Origin: Bacteroidota bacterium
Lineage (GTDB): Bacteria; Bacteroidota; Bacteroidia; Chitinophagales; Chitinophagaceae
Direction: 5' to 3'
Length of the DNA: 10,650 nt
Assembly (NCBI GenBank): GCA_023392575.1
Contig: JAEVYV010000138.1
Span: 1 to 10,650 of the forward strand
The position numbers were made by a program, and so were the translations under genes. The first letter of the stretch is position 1. Every line of letters begins with the position of its first letter. A model generated the notes under the pieces. The model made no database searches. It was not told where the DNA came from and saw only the letters and a program-made list of their open reading frames with translations. Below are positions 1-6,557 of the stretch, piece by piece.

Positions 1-456
1 GCCCTGCCGTTTTGCCTGGGCCACATAAAACGACAGCAGGATAAAGGCAGTGGCGTTGATGGTCATGGAGGTGGACACTTCCTCTAGTTTGATGCCGTGA
101 AACAGGGTTTCGATATCGTTCAGCGAATCAATGGCCACGCCTACTTTGCCCACTTCTCCTTCGGCCAGGCGGTGGTCGCTGTCGTAGCCAATTTGGGTAG
201 GCAGGTCAAAGGCCACGCTCAACCCCATTACTCCCTGCGACAGTAAGTAATGATACCGTTTGTTGCTTTCTTCGGCCGTGGAAAAACCGGCGTACTGCCG
301 CATGGTCCATAGCTTGCCGCGGTACATATCGGCCTGCACGCCCCGGGTGTAGGGAAAGGCTCCGGGTTGCTCGGGCACAAGCCCCTGAAGCGAATCCGCG
401 GAATAAACGCTTTTGATTTCGATGCCCGAGTCCGTAAATATTTTTTTATCGCTCAT
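1..456 (-). CDS. Methylmalonyl-CoA mutase large chain, N-terminal part (cut by window edge)
   Basis: This is the first 152 residues of a coenzyme B12-dependent acyl-CoA mutase; the rest lies beyond the left edge. The family interconverts methylmalonyl-CoA and succinyl-CoA in the cytoplasm, linking propionate and odd-chain or branched carbon to the TCA cycle. Visible motifs are PYTRG (about 35-39), LWTMRQYAGFSTAEESN (49-65) and GLSVAFDLPTQIGYDSDH (78-95), then an STSMTINATA segment (128-137). The tyrosine of RQYAGF (Tyr55) matches Tyr89 of the Propionibacterium enzyme. That position is Phe in isobutyryl-CoA mutases, so methylmalonyl-CoA is the likelier substrate. The position matching CoA-contacting Arg82 is a Lys here (RGKLW). 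The short N-terminus resembles the single-chain mcmA1 type. ATG at 456 begins 5 bp after the upstream stop, so the two genes are probably co-transcribed. Whether the B12-binding domain is fused or separate cannot be seen. Confidence 0.93.
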   Translation of the reverse strand, partial: MSDKKIFTDSGIEIKSVYSADSLQGLVPEQPGAFPYTRGVQADMYRGKLWTMRQYAGFSTAEESNKRYHYLLSQGVMGLSVAFDLPTQIGYDSDHRLAEGEVGKVGVAIDSLNDIETLFHGIKLEEVSTSMTINATAFILLSFYVAQAKRQG

Positions 457-461
457 GAAGG

Positions 462-956
462 TTACATGATTTTTTTGGCTTCCGCATTTAACGTATTGCT
501 TGCATGGGTGTGCAGCGCCGCTTTTTCCTCCTGCATCAGCCCTTCAATGATCTGCCGGTTCAAATCGGTTGCGGAGGCGTCCGGCGTCAGGGTTTTGGCA
601 ATGGAATTGATCATGAGCATATTCTGATCCTTTAAGTTCCGCACCGCTTCCCAGGCAGACTGGCTTACATAAATTTGTTGTGAGGCGTTGTATTCATATT
701 CCTGCTTAATGGTCTCAATCAAAAAAACCTGCATTTCCCTTGCCGACAGGCCGGGCTGGCTTAAACGGCTTATCAGGTTGGGCAGCGCAATTCGTTCACA
801 CAAAAGTACCAGTCTTTCGTAAGCCTGCAATTGCAGCGGCCTGGTGCTGAAAGGATCCGGCGAGGTATTGTTCTTATCCTTAAATTGGAAAAAAACAAAA
901 ATAGAAATCAAAAGAGCTAAGACAGAAACGATCAGGCTGACGGTGGTAATTTCCAT
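462..956 (-). CDS. Hypothetical membrane-anchored protein upstream of the mutase gene
   Basis: A 164-residue protein whose function I do not recognise. Residues 5-24 form one strongly hydrophobic segment, followed by a Lys/Asp stretch (FKDKNN). This suggests a single N-terminal membrane anchor with a soluble C-terminal part of about 135 residues. The soluble part is helix-rich, with Gln/Leu/Glu-rich segments around 40-90 and 100-145, and has one Cys (Cys53) and no recognisable catalytic motif. The start ATG at 956 is preceded by a Bacteroidota-type -7 element about 18 bp upstream. The gene ends 5 bp before the mutase ATG, so the pair should form one transcript. A role connected with the mutase (assembly, localisation or cofactor handling) is only a guess from position. 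The reading frame is clean and uses codons like its neighbours, so it is a real gene with good confidence despite the unknown role. Confidence 0.85.
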   Translation of the reverse strand: MEITTVSLIVSVLALLISIFVFFQFKDKNNTSPDPFSTRPLQLQAYERLVLLCERIALPNLISRLSQPGLSAREMQVFLIETIKQEYEYNASQQIYVSQSAWEAVRNLKDQNMLMINSIAKTLTPDASATDLNRQIIEGLMQEEKAALHTHASNTLNAEAKKIM

Positions 957-974
957 TGCTATTTATTAAAGGGT

Positions 975-982
975 CAAAAATA
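975..982 (-). promoter_or_regulatory. Candidate -7 promoter element for the 956 gene and mutase
   Basis: On the minus strand this reads TATTTTTG, a full match to the Bacteroidota consensus TAnnTTTG. It would place the transcription start near 970 and give a leader of about 14 nt to the ATG at 956. No clear -33 TTTG was found at the expected spacing, so the call rests on the -7 box and its position. Confidence 0.4.
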
Positions 983-987
983 ATGTG

Positions 988-1025
988 AAACGGCCATCCT
1001 TCGGGAAATTGTACCAAGGCCGTTT
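988..1025. repeat. 8-bp inverted repeat in the divergent intergenic region
   Basis: Arms AAACGGCC (988-995) and GGCCGTTT (1018-1025) are perfectly complementary and separated by 22 bases. The repeat lies just upstream of the candidate minus-strand -7 box, where a -33 element would be. No T-run follows on the plus strand, and no minus-strand gene ends upstream. A terminator is therefore unlikely, and an operator or a chance repeat are the alternatives. Confidence 0.4.
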
Positions 1026-1109
1026 GCTGTCGTCTTTACGGCATTAAGGAAATGTTATTATCGCTACACCCCACTAGCCAGAAGACGGTAGGCGAATCAA
1101 TAGTTTGAA

Positions 1110-1117
1110 TAACTTTG
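1110..1117 (+). promoter_or_regulatory. Candidate -7 promoter element for the A-type Fe-S carrier gene
   Basis: TAACTTTG matches TAnnTTTG exactly. It ends 4 bases before the ATG at 1122, so transcription would begin at or next to that codon. Either the mRNA is leaderless or translation starts at the second in-frame ATG (1131). There is no clear -33 TTTG at the usual distance. Confidence 0.35.
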
Positions 1118-1121
1118 AATC

Positions 1122-1466
1122 ATGGAAACGATGACACAATCACCTGTACAATTTACGGAAGGTGCGGTTACAGAGATAAAGCGATTAATGAGTGAGCCGG
1201 ACTTTGATGCCAGCCAACATCTGCGGGTTGGTGTAAAAGGCGGCGGCTGTTCGGGCATGTCCTATATTCTGGGTTTTGATGCCAAAAAAGAAAATGACGC
1301 CGTATACGAGTACCAGGGGTTAACTTTTATTATGGAAAAAGCCCACGAAATGTACCTGCTGGGCATGCAAATAGACTGGGTGAATGGTTTGAACAACCGG
1401 GGATTCACTTTTAAAAACCCCAATGCCTCAACCACCTGCGGATGCGGCAGTTCATTTGCCGTATAA
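1122..1466 (+). CDS. A-type iron-sulfur cluster carrier (HesB/IscA family)
   Basis: A 114-residue cytoplasmic protein of the HesB/IscA/ErpA family, which binds iron or a [2Fe-2S]/[4Fe-4S] cluster and passes it to apo-proteins. The three conserved cysteines are present: Cys43 in KGGGCSGMSY, and Cys106 and Cys108 in the C-terminal TTCGCGSSF. The length is normal for the family. The segment from residue 11 (FTEGAVTEIKRLM) is the usual start of the fold. Two in-frame ATGs (1122 and 1131) lie 9 bp apart. The first is used here, but the candidate promoter ending at 1117 makes the second equally plausible. The gene stands alone, divergent from the mutase pair, and is followed by its own terminator; no isc or suf genes are adjacent. 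I cannot tell IscA, ErpA and SufA subtypes apart from sequence alone, so no symbol is given. Confidence 0.95.
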   Translation: METMTQSPVQFTEGAVTEIKRLMSEPDFDASQHLRVGVKGGGCSGMSYILGFDAKKENDAVYEYQGLTFIMEKAHEMYLLGMQIDWVNGLNNRGFTFKNPNASTTCGCGSSFAV

Positions 1467-1487
1467 TTTTACCGCCCAAAATATGGT

Positions 1488-1515
1488 AAGTCTTCCCTTT
1501 CTGAAGACTTTTTTT
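1488..1515 (+). terminator. Intrinsic terminator of the Fe-S carrier gene
   Basis: An 8-bp perfect stem, AAGTCTTC (1488-1495) with GAAGACTT (1503-1510), closes a 7-base loop. It runs into a T-tract (1509-1515), 22 bp after the stop codon of the carrier gene. Confidence 0.85.
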
Positions 1516-1561
1516 GTCATAGATATCTGTCAGCCGTTTTAGGTGCACTGCATTTTGTACA

Positions 1562-1640
1562 TTCTATCAGACGATTGTAAAATAACCTGATAGAACCAGC
1601 AACAAAAAAGCCTTCCCTTTCAGGAAGGCTTTTTCTATCA
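1562..1640. repeat. Three alternating copies of an 8-9 bp inverted repeat around the secDF terminator
   Basis: TTCTATCAG (1562-1570) is perfectly complementary to CTGATAGAA (1587-1595). The core TTCTATCA recurs at 1633-1640, directly after the secDF terminator stem. The middle copy could therefore pair with either flank: with 1562-1570, or with 1633-1640 as an outer stem around the terminator hairpin. The two structures exclude each other. Confidence 0.5.
1605..1634 (-). terminator. Bidirectional intrinsic terminator downstream of secDF
   Basis: The stem is AAAAAGCCTTCC (1605-1616) with GGAAGGCTTTTT (1623-1634) around a 6-base loop. On the minus strand it lies about 20 bp after the secDF stop and ends in a run of six T. 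On the plus strand it also ends in five T, so it can stop transcripts arriving from either side. Confidence 0.88.
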
Positions 1641-1654
1641 AAAGCTTGTTATTC

Positions 1655-4600
1655 TTAATGCTTGGCAACTGCCGGCGTTGATTTTGTTGCCTGTTTTCCA
1701 ACTTCTTTTGCTTTGGATGCCAAGCCTCTTTTTCCGCCCAAGTCAACCAGTACAGGCGCTGCCACAAACACCGAGGAGTAAATACCCACAACCACACCAA
1801 TCAGCATGGCAAAGGCAAAACCACGGGTTACTTCACCGCCCACCAGGAACAGGATCAAAATGGTCAGGAACACCGTCAGTGACGTCATGATCGTACGACT
1901 CAGGGTTTCGTTGATCGCACGGTTGATAATGACTTCTTTCGATTCTCCAACCAGTTGATGGCTGTATTCCCTGATACGGTCAAAGATGACCACGGTATCG
2001 TTCATAGAGAAACCAATTACGGTTAGAATGGCCGCAATAAAGTGTTGGTCGATTTCCAGCGGGAAAGGAACCACATCTTTCAGGAACGAGAACACAATCA
2101 ATGTTACCAACACGTCGTGCAACAACGCCACAATGGTACCCATTGAATATCTCCAGTCGCGGAAGCGGATGAAGATGTAAAGCGAAATGATCAGGATCGA
2201 CCAGAAGGTAGCCCATTTGGCACCGCTTTTCAGGTCATCAGATATGGTCGGCAACACTGTTGTTCTTCCAATGATGTTTTTATTATTGAAGGTCTCAAAC
2301 GTTGTTCCTGCGGGTAAATGGTTGGTCAATCCTTCCTGCAGCTTGGCCGCTACCACAGCATCGGCATCAGAAGAAGTGTTCTCAATTTCGTAGGAGGTGG
2401 TAATATCCAACTGATTGTTTCCGCCAATGGTTTTAATAACAGGGGCCTCACCAAAAGCCTTGGTCAGGTCTTCGCGGATCTGCTCTACGTTCGGCGTTTT
2501 GTCAAAAGCCACAATGTAGCTGCGGCCCCCCTTGAACTCCACGCCTTCGTCAAAACCATGGATAAAGGCGCCAATACCCAAAAGTAACACCACCACCGAT
2601 ATGGTATAGGCTGTCTTTCTGTATTCAATGAATTTGAAGCTGGCGTGTTTGAAAATGCGGCGGGACAGGGGCGTAAAATACTCCAGGTGACGTTTTTTAT
2701 TGGTAAACCAATCAGATACCCAGCGGCTCACTAAAATTCCGCAGAACAACGACAGCAGAAGACCGATGATTTGCGTAGTGGCAAAGCCCTTTACCGGACC
2801 CAATCCAAAAGAAAAAAGGATGATAGCAGTTAACAGGGTCGTAATGTGCCCGTCCAGTACCGGAGGCAAGGAACGCCTATAGCCATCACTTACCGCCTGA
2901 ACATAGGATTTGCCTCTTGTTAGTTCTTCCTTAATACGTTCGTAGATCAACACGTTGGTATCTACCGCCATACCAATGGTTAGAACCAAACCGGCAATAC
3001 CAGGAGCGGTTAAGGTGGCTCCCAAGCCGGTTAATACCCCAATGGTAAAAAGAAGGTTCAGGGTCAAGGCAATGTTTGCAATCCAACCGCTGGTGTTGTA
3101 ATAAACCAGCATCAAAATAAAGATCACAATAAATGAAAGCACAAAGGCCATGATACCCCCGTGGATGGCATCGCTACCCAGGGTAGGGCCAACCACTTGT
3201 TCCTGTACGATTTTGGCAGGAGCAGGCAGCTTACCGGCCTTTAAAATATTGGCCAGGTCAGTGGACTCTTCTACCGTGAAGTTTCCGGAGATCTCCGTAT
3301 TGCCGCCGGTAATGGGGCCGTTGTTGGCAACAGGAGCGGAGTAAACGATGTCGTCCAGTACAATAGCGATCGGTCTTTTTTGCTCGTAGCTTCTTCTGGT
3401 CAGTTGCTCCCACTGACGGGAACCCACACTGTTGGTGGTCATGGAAACGCTTGGCTTGCCAAATTGATCGAATGTGGCTTTGGAAGAAGTCACCACTTCG
3501 CCTTCCATGGGCGCCTTATCGCTACCGTTTGTTTTGAGTACATAAAACGGAACTGTTTTTTCCGGCTTGCCTTTCGAGTCGCGGTTGGGAATACCAAAAG
3601 CAAATCGGGCATCGGCAGGAAAAGCATTGCGGATTTCTTCTTTGTTTAACACTTCCCTTAAAGCCGCAGTATCGTTGATGGATACGGTAAGACCCGCCTT
3701 AAAGAAATCACCGGTAAGGGTTTTGGTGCCGGCCAAAGAACTGTCGGCGGTTTTTATCCCGGTATCGGTCTTTAGTTGTTCGGATAATTTTACGCCTCCC
3801 GAAGTATCAGCAGCTGCATTTGCCGCAGGTTTGCTGGTGTCGGCAGCGGCTGGAGCCGGAGCAGCGTTTCCGCTGACCATGTGGCTGTAAGCCTGGTCGG
3901 CAGCCATAAAGGAAGATTGCAGCTCTTCAATTTTATATACCTCCCAGAACTGAAGATTGGCAGAGGATTGCAAATATTTGCGTACCCGCTCCTGGTCTTG
4001 CACGCCGGGAAGTTCTACCGTAATGATGCCACGTTGCTTATCGGGGTTGATGTTTGGCTGGGCCACACCAAACTGGTCGATACGATTGCTTAGTACGTTG
4101 AACGTACGGTCAAACGCATCGTTTGCTTCCTTGCGAATTTCGCTGATTACTTTGTCATCGCTATCGGTGATCTTGATGCGATCCTGGTTGCCGGTAGCAA
4201 ACAAAGAAGCCAGGCGTCCGCTTGGATTCAGCTTTTTGTATTCTTCAACAAACAGAGTAACAAAATCGGCATTGCTGTTGGCCTTTCTTTTATTGGCATT
4301 ATCCAATGCCTTTAAAAAGTTGGGTTCTTTGGAATTGTTGGCCATAGAGCGCAGAAGACCACTCAGCTCAACTTCCATGGTGACGTTGATACCCCCTTGC
4401 AGGTCCAGACCAAGGTTCAGTTCTTCCTCCTTGGCTTTTTGATAACTGATGGCACCGGTAAAACCGTAGTGAACCGTTTCATCCTTTGTGCTGTCCAGTA
4501 ATCTTTTTAACCTGGCTTTGTAGACAGAATCTTTTAGTGCCTCGTTAGCAGTAGCGTAGTTTTGGGACACGAATTGTTGCGCCTTTTCTTCCATTTTCCG

Positions 4601-4696
4601 TTCATGGCCACGAACCACCCAGGTAAAGGATAGCTCGTAAATAGAATAAAGGACCAGCAATACGGTAAAAAAGCGGACTAAGCCTTTTAATTGCAT
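1655..4696 (-). CDS. secDF: Fused Sec translocon motor protein SecDF
   Basis: A 1013-residue inner-membrane protein joining SecD and SecF, which uses proton motive force to pull secreted proteins through SecYEG. The first membrane helix begins at residue 6. The SecD motif LGLDLQGG is at 95-102, followed by the large periplasmic domain with LSNRIDQFGVAQPNI (202-216). The second SecD membrane block starts near 515 and contains GMAVDTNVLIYERIKEE, whose Asp579 matches the proton-path Asp of the family. SecF begins with VEFKGG (about 719-724) and has FSMNDTVVIFDRIRE, with Asp900, then the LSRT motif near 932-935. An Ala/Pro-rich insert (about 276-301) interrupts the periplasmic domain. The start at 4696 is chosen because family members commonly begin MQLKG. 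In-frame ATG 4738 and TTG 4741 would add 14 or 15 residues. YajC, a partner, is encoded 2.5 kb to the right in another unit. Confidence 0.97.
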   Translation of the reverse strand: MQLKGLVRFFTVLLVLYSIYELSFTWVVRGHERKMEEKAQQFVSQNYATANEALKDSVYKARLKRLLDSTKDETVHYGFTGAISYQKAKEEELNLGLDLQGGINVTMEVELSGLLRSMANNSKEPNFLKALDNANKRKANSNADFVTLFVEEYKKLNPSGRLASLFATGNQDRIKITDSDDKVISEIRKEANDAFDRTFNVLSNRIDQFGVAQPNINPDKQRGIITVELPGVQDQERVRKYLQSSANLQFWEVYKIEELQSSFMAADQAYSHMVSGNAAPAPAAADTSKPAANAAADTSGGVKLSEQLKTDTGIKTADSSLAGTKTLTGDFFKAGLTVSINDTAALREVLNKEEIRNAFPADARFAFGIPNRDSKGKPEKTVPFYVLKTNGSDKAPMEGEVVTSSKATFDQFGKPSVSMTTNSVGSRQWEQLTRRSYEQKRPIAIVLDDIVYSAPVANNGPITGGNTEISGNFTVEESTDLANILKAGKLPAPAKIVQEQVVGPTLGSDAIHGGIMAFVLSFIVIFILMLVYYNTSGWIANIALTLNLLFTIGVLTGLGATLTAPGIAGLVLTIGMAVDTNVLIYERIKEELTRGKSYVQAVSDGYRRSLPPVLDGHITTLLTAIILFSFGLGPVKGFATTQIIGLLLSLFCGILVSRWVSDWFTNKKRHLEYFTPLSRRIFKHASFKFIEYRKTAYTISVVVLLLGIGAFIHGFDEGVEFKGGRSYIVAFDKTPNVEQIREDLTKAFGEAPVIKTIGGNNQLDITTSYEIENTSSDADAVVAAKLQEGLTNHLPAGTTFETFNNKNIIGRTTVLPTISDDLKSGAKWATFWSILIISLYIFIRFRDWRYSMGTIVALLHDVLVTLIVFSFLKDVVPFPLEIDQHFIAAILTVIGFSMNDTVVIFDRIREYSHQLVGESKEVIINRAINETLSRTIMTSLTVFLTILILFLVGGEVTRGFAFAMLIGVVVGIYSSVFVAAPVLVDLGGKRGLASKAKEVGKQATKSTPAVAKH

Positions 4697-4773
4697 AAAA
4701 AAATAAATTTTAAAATTCCTACCCGACGGCTTTTTCATCAAAAGGCGGGGTGAGGCGTTTTTTTAAGAGTGGG

Positions 4774-4781
4774 CAAAGATA
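4774..4781 (-). promoter_or_regulatory. Candidate secDF promoter -7 element
   Basis: The minus strand reads TATCTTTG followed by C, a full match to the Bacteroidota TAnnTTTG element. Transcription would start near 4769. That gives a leader of about 30 nt to the ATG at 4738 or about 73 nt to the ATG at 4696. No exact -33 TTTG lies at the expected distance. Confidence 0.5.
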
Positions 4782-5303
4782 GTTTTTTCGCCATAATTTC
4801 AGGCTTTAATTATACGGCTTTTGAACGGTCAAAATGGCCTGTTTAAGAGCTTTTAGCCTTTTTTTAGCGTATGGGTTCCCAATCCGGCTTGGCCGCCCTC
4901 GTTGTCCCTGCCTTGCTTTTTCTGTAGCAGCCGTTCTTCCGGGCCAGTTCTTAGGCCGCTGGTGGCTTTGAAAAAGCTGCATTCAAAGGCCCTCAAAACC
5001 TTTTCAAAAGAAGCTGTTAACGGCAATCTATCTTGCTGCCGGCGGGTTGCAGAACAATGAAAACAACCGCGCCAAATACTTTTTGAACGCATGATTGGGA
5101 ACGACTTTACTGCCAATCCTTGAGAATAAAGGATGATCCAATTGGTTGAACAGAAAGGGAGTAGTGGGTTATCTCGGAACAAGGACAGCAAAGATTTGTG
5201 CCGGTCTTCTTGTTTTCAATTGAATCGCATCAATAATTGAGCAGGCAAACATTGCCGCCTGGCCCGCACCTCAGTTTGTAAAAAATTCTTAATGCACTTT
5301 GCC
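4782..5303. other. Long intergenic region between divergent secDF and aminotransferase genes
   Basis: About 520 bp without a convincing gene. An open frame of 112 codons exists on the minus strand (4853-5191). It starts only at TTG, has no leader signals and gives a Cys/Arg-rich product with no fold-like pattern, so I do not call it a gene. Small features include the palindrome TCAATTGA at 5216-5223 and a short hairpin GGCAA/TTGCC at 5244-5256 without a T-run. The stretch could be a decayed gene, a dispersed intergenic repeat or a long regulatory region. Confidence 0.6.
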
Positions 5304-5311
5304 TACATTTG
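5304..5311 (+). promoter_or_regulatory. Candidate aminotransferase promoter -7 element
   Basis: TACATTTG is a full match to TAnnTTTG. It predicts a start near 5316 and a leader of about 13 nt before the ATG at 5329. A TTTG lies at 5275-5278, but the 25-bp spacing is longer than the usual 19-21. The position argues against translation from the upstream in-frame TTG at 5299, which would not be in the transcript. Confidence 0.5.
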
Positions 5312-5328
5312 TTGCTTTACAGGTTACC

Positions 5329-6519
5329 ATGGAACTATCAACATTACTTACAAGGTTTAGCGAGCCGGAAACATTAAGAATGGCAAAACTGGGCCGGGAA
5401 CTTCGTGCCAAAGGGATTGACATTGTGGATTTAAGTTTGGGCGAACCCGATTTTGATACGCCGCAACACATCAAGGAAGCCGCTAAAAAAGCCATTGATG
5501 AAAACTGGAGCCACTACACACCGGTGGCCGGTTACCTGGACCTGCGGGAAGCCGTATGTACAAAATTTAAACGAGACAACAACCTTAGTTATCAACCCGA
5601 AAACATTGTGGTATCCACCGGGGCCAAACAAAGCCTGGCCAATGCCATTTTGAGTTTGGTGGAAGCCGGTGATGAAGTGGTGATTCCCACGCCGTTTTGG
5701 GTTACGTACCAGGCCCTGGTTCAACTGGCCGGCGCCCAGGCCGTGCTTTTAAAAACTTCGCTGGAGAACGGTTATAAAATAACCCCCGAGGAACTGGAGG
5801 CCGCCATTACCCCAAAAACAAAACTGTTTATATTTTCTTCTCCCTGCAACCCCAGCGGCGCCGTGTATAACAAAGAAGAACTGGCCGGGTTGGCAGAAGT
5901 GTTTAAAAAACATCCGCAGGTCTACATCATCTCGGATGAAATTTACGAATACATCAACTACGGCAACCGCATGGAAAGTATTGCGCAGTTTGATGAACTA
6001 AAGGAAAGAACCATTATCATCAATGGGCTGAGCAAGGGTTTTGCCATGACCGGATGGCGCCTGGGTTTTATGGCGGCCCCTGTGAACATTGCAAAAGCCT
6101 GTGAAAAACTACAGGGACAATTTACCAGCGGCACCAATGCCATTACGCAAAGAGCAGCCATTGTGGCCCTGACTTCTCCTTTGGATGCCACCCACGAAAT
6201 GGTAAAAGAATTTGCCCGCCGCAAAAAAAGAACCATGGAATTGCTTAGCGGCATTGAAGGTTTTCGCTTCACCGAGCCCGATGGCGCTTTTTATGCTTTT
6301 CCCTGCGTGGACTATTATTTTGGCAAAAGCGATGGGGCAGAGGTGATTAAAAACGCCGATGACCTGTGCATGTATTTGCTGAACAAAGGCCATGTGTCCA
6401 CCGTTACCGGCTCGGCTTTTGGCGATGAACAGTGCATTCGCCTTTCGTTTGCCAACAGTATGGCTAATATTGAAAAAGGATTTGAGCGGATCGGTGAAGC
6501 GTTGAAAAAACTGAAGTAG
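5329..6519 (+). CDS. Class I PLP-dependent aminotransferase (aspartate aminotransferase-like)
   Basis: A 396-residue cytoplasmic enzyme of fold type I, class I, resembling the Ib subgroup of bacterial aspartate aminotransferases. It should transfer an amino group between an amino acid and a 2-oxo acid using pyridoxal phosphate. Conserved sites are LGEPDFDTP (37-45), STGAK (96-100), Trp124 stacking on the cofactor, NPSG with Asn174, SDEIYEY with Asp203 and Tyr206, the cofactor Lys236 in LSKGFAMTGWRLGF with Arg244, and RLSFA with Arg371 for the substrate carboxylate. Length is typical and no key residue is missing. The start at 5329 is preferred over TTG 5299 because family alignment begins around residue 3 and the promoter lies between the two. 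The gene is monocistronic, with its own promoter and terminator. Aspartate is the default substrate. Related enzymes also accept prephenate or other amino acids, so the substrate is uncertain and no symbol is given. Confidence 0.95.
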   Translation: MELSTLLTRFSEPETLRMAKLGRELRAKGIDIVDLSLGEPDFDTPQHIKEAAKKAIDENWSHYTPVAGYLDLREAVCTKFKRDNNLSYQPENIVVSTGAKQSLANAILSLVEAGDEVVIPTPFWVTYQALVQLAGAQAVLLKTSLENGYKITPEELEAAITPKTKLFIFSSPCNPSGAVYNKEELAGLAEVFKKHPQVYIISDEIYEYINYGNRMESIAQFDELKERTIIINGLSKGFAMTGWRLGFMAAPVNIAKACEKLQGQFTSGTNAITQRAAIVALTSPLDATHEMVKEFARRKKRTMELLSGIEGFRFTEPDGAFYAFPCVDYYFGKSDGAEVIKNADDLCMYLLNKGHVSTVTGSAFGDEQCIRLSFANSMANIEKGFERIGEALKKLK

Positions 6520-6524
6520 GAAAG

Positions 6525-6545
6525 GGAGCTTCCGCTCCATTTTTT
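6525..6545 (+). terminator. Intrinsic terminator of the aminotransferase gene
   Basis: GGAGC (6525-6529) pairs with GCTCC (6534-6538) around a TTCC loop. A run of six T (6540-6545) follows after a single A. It begins 5 bp after the stop codon. On the minus strand no T-run follows, so it would not end the converging coaE transcript efficiently. Confidence 0.72.
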
Positions 6546-6557
6546 GAAAACGAAACG

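Noticed and set aside
1567..1800. Minus-strand 77-codon frame overlapping the secDF 3' end
   Set aside because: It overlaps secDF in another frame and contains the terminator hairpin; no leader or protein pattern.
3957..4442. Plus-strand 161-codon frame opposite secDF
   Set aside because: It is fully antisense to well-conserved SecD coding sequence, and its product is Ser/Arg/Leu rich as expected from a shadow frame.
4853..5191. Minus-strand open frame of 112 codons as a possible gene
   Set aside because: It starts only at TTG, has no leader or promoter of good quality, and gives a Cys/Arg-rich product with no domain pattern. It is kept only as part of the intergenic description.
5241..5260. 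Short hairpin GGCAA/TTGCC as a terminator
   Set aside because: Only a 5-bp stem, no T-run on either side, and no gene ending nearby.
5299..5328. TTG at 5299 as the aminotransferase start
   Set aside because: The likely -7 promoter element lies at 5304-5311, downstream of this codon, and ATG 5329 matches the family N-terminus.
6109..6540. Minus-strand 143-codon frame opposite the aminotransferase
   Set aside because: It overlaps the conserved 3' half of the aminotransferase gene and its terminator; no recognisable protein.
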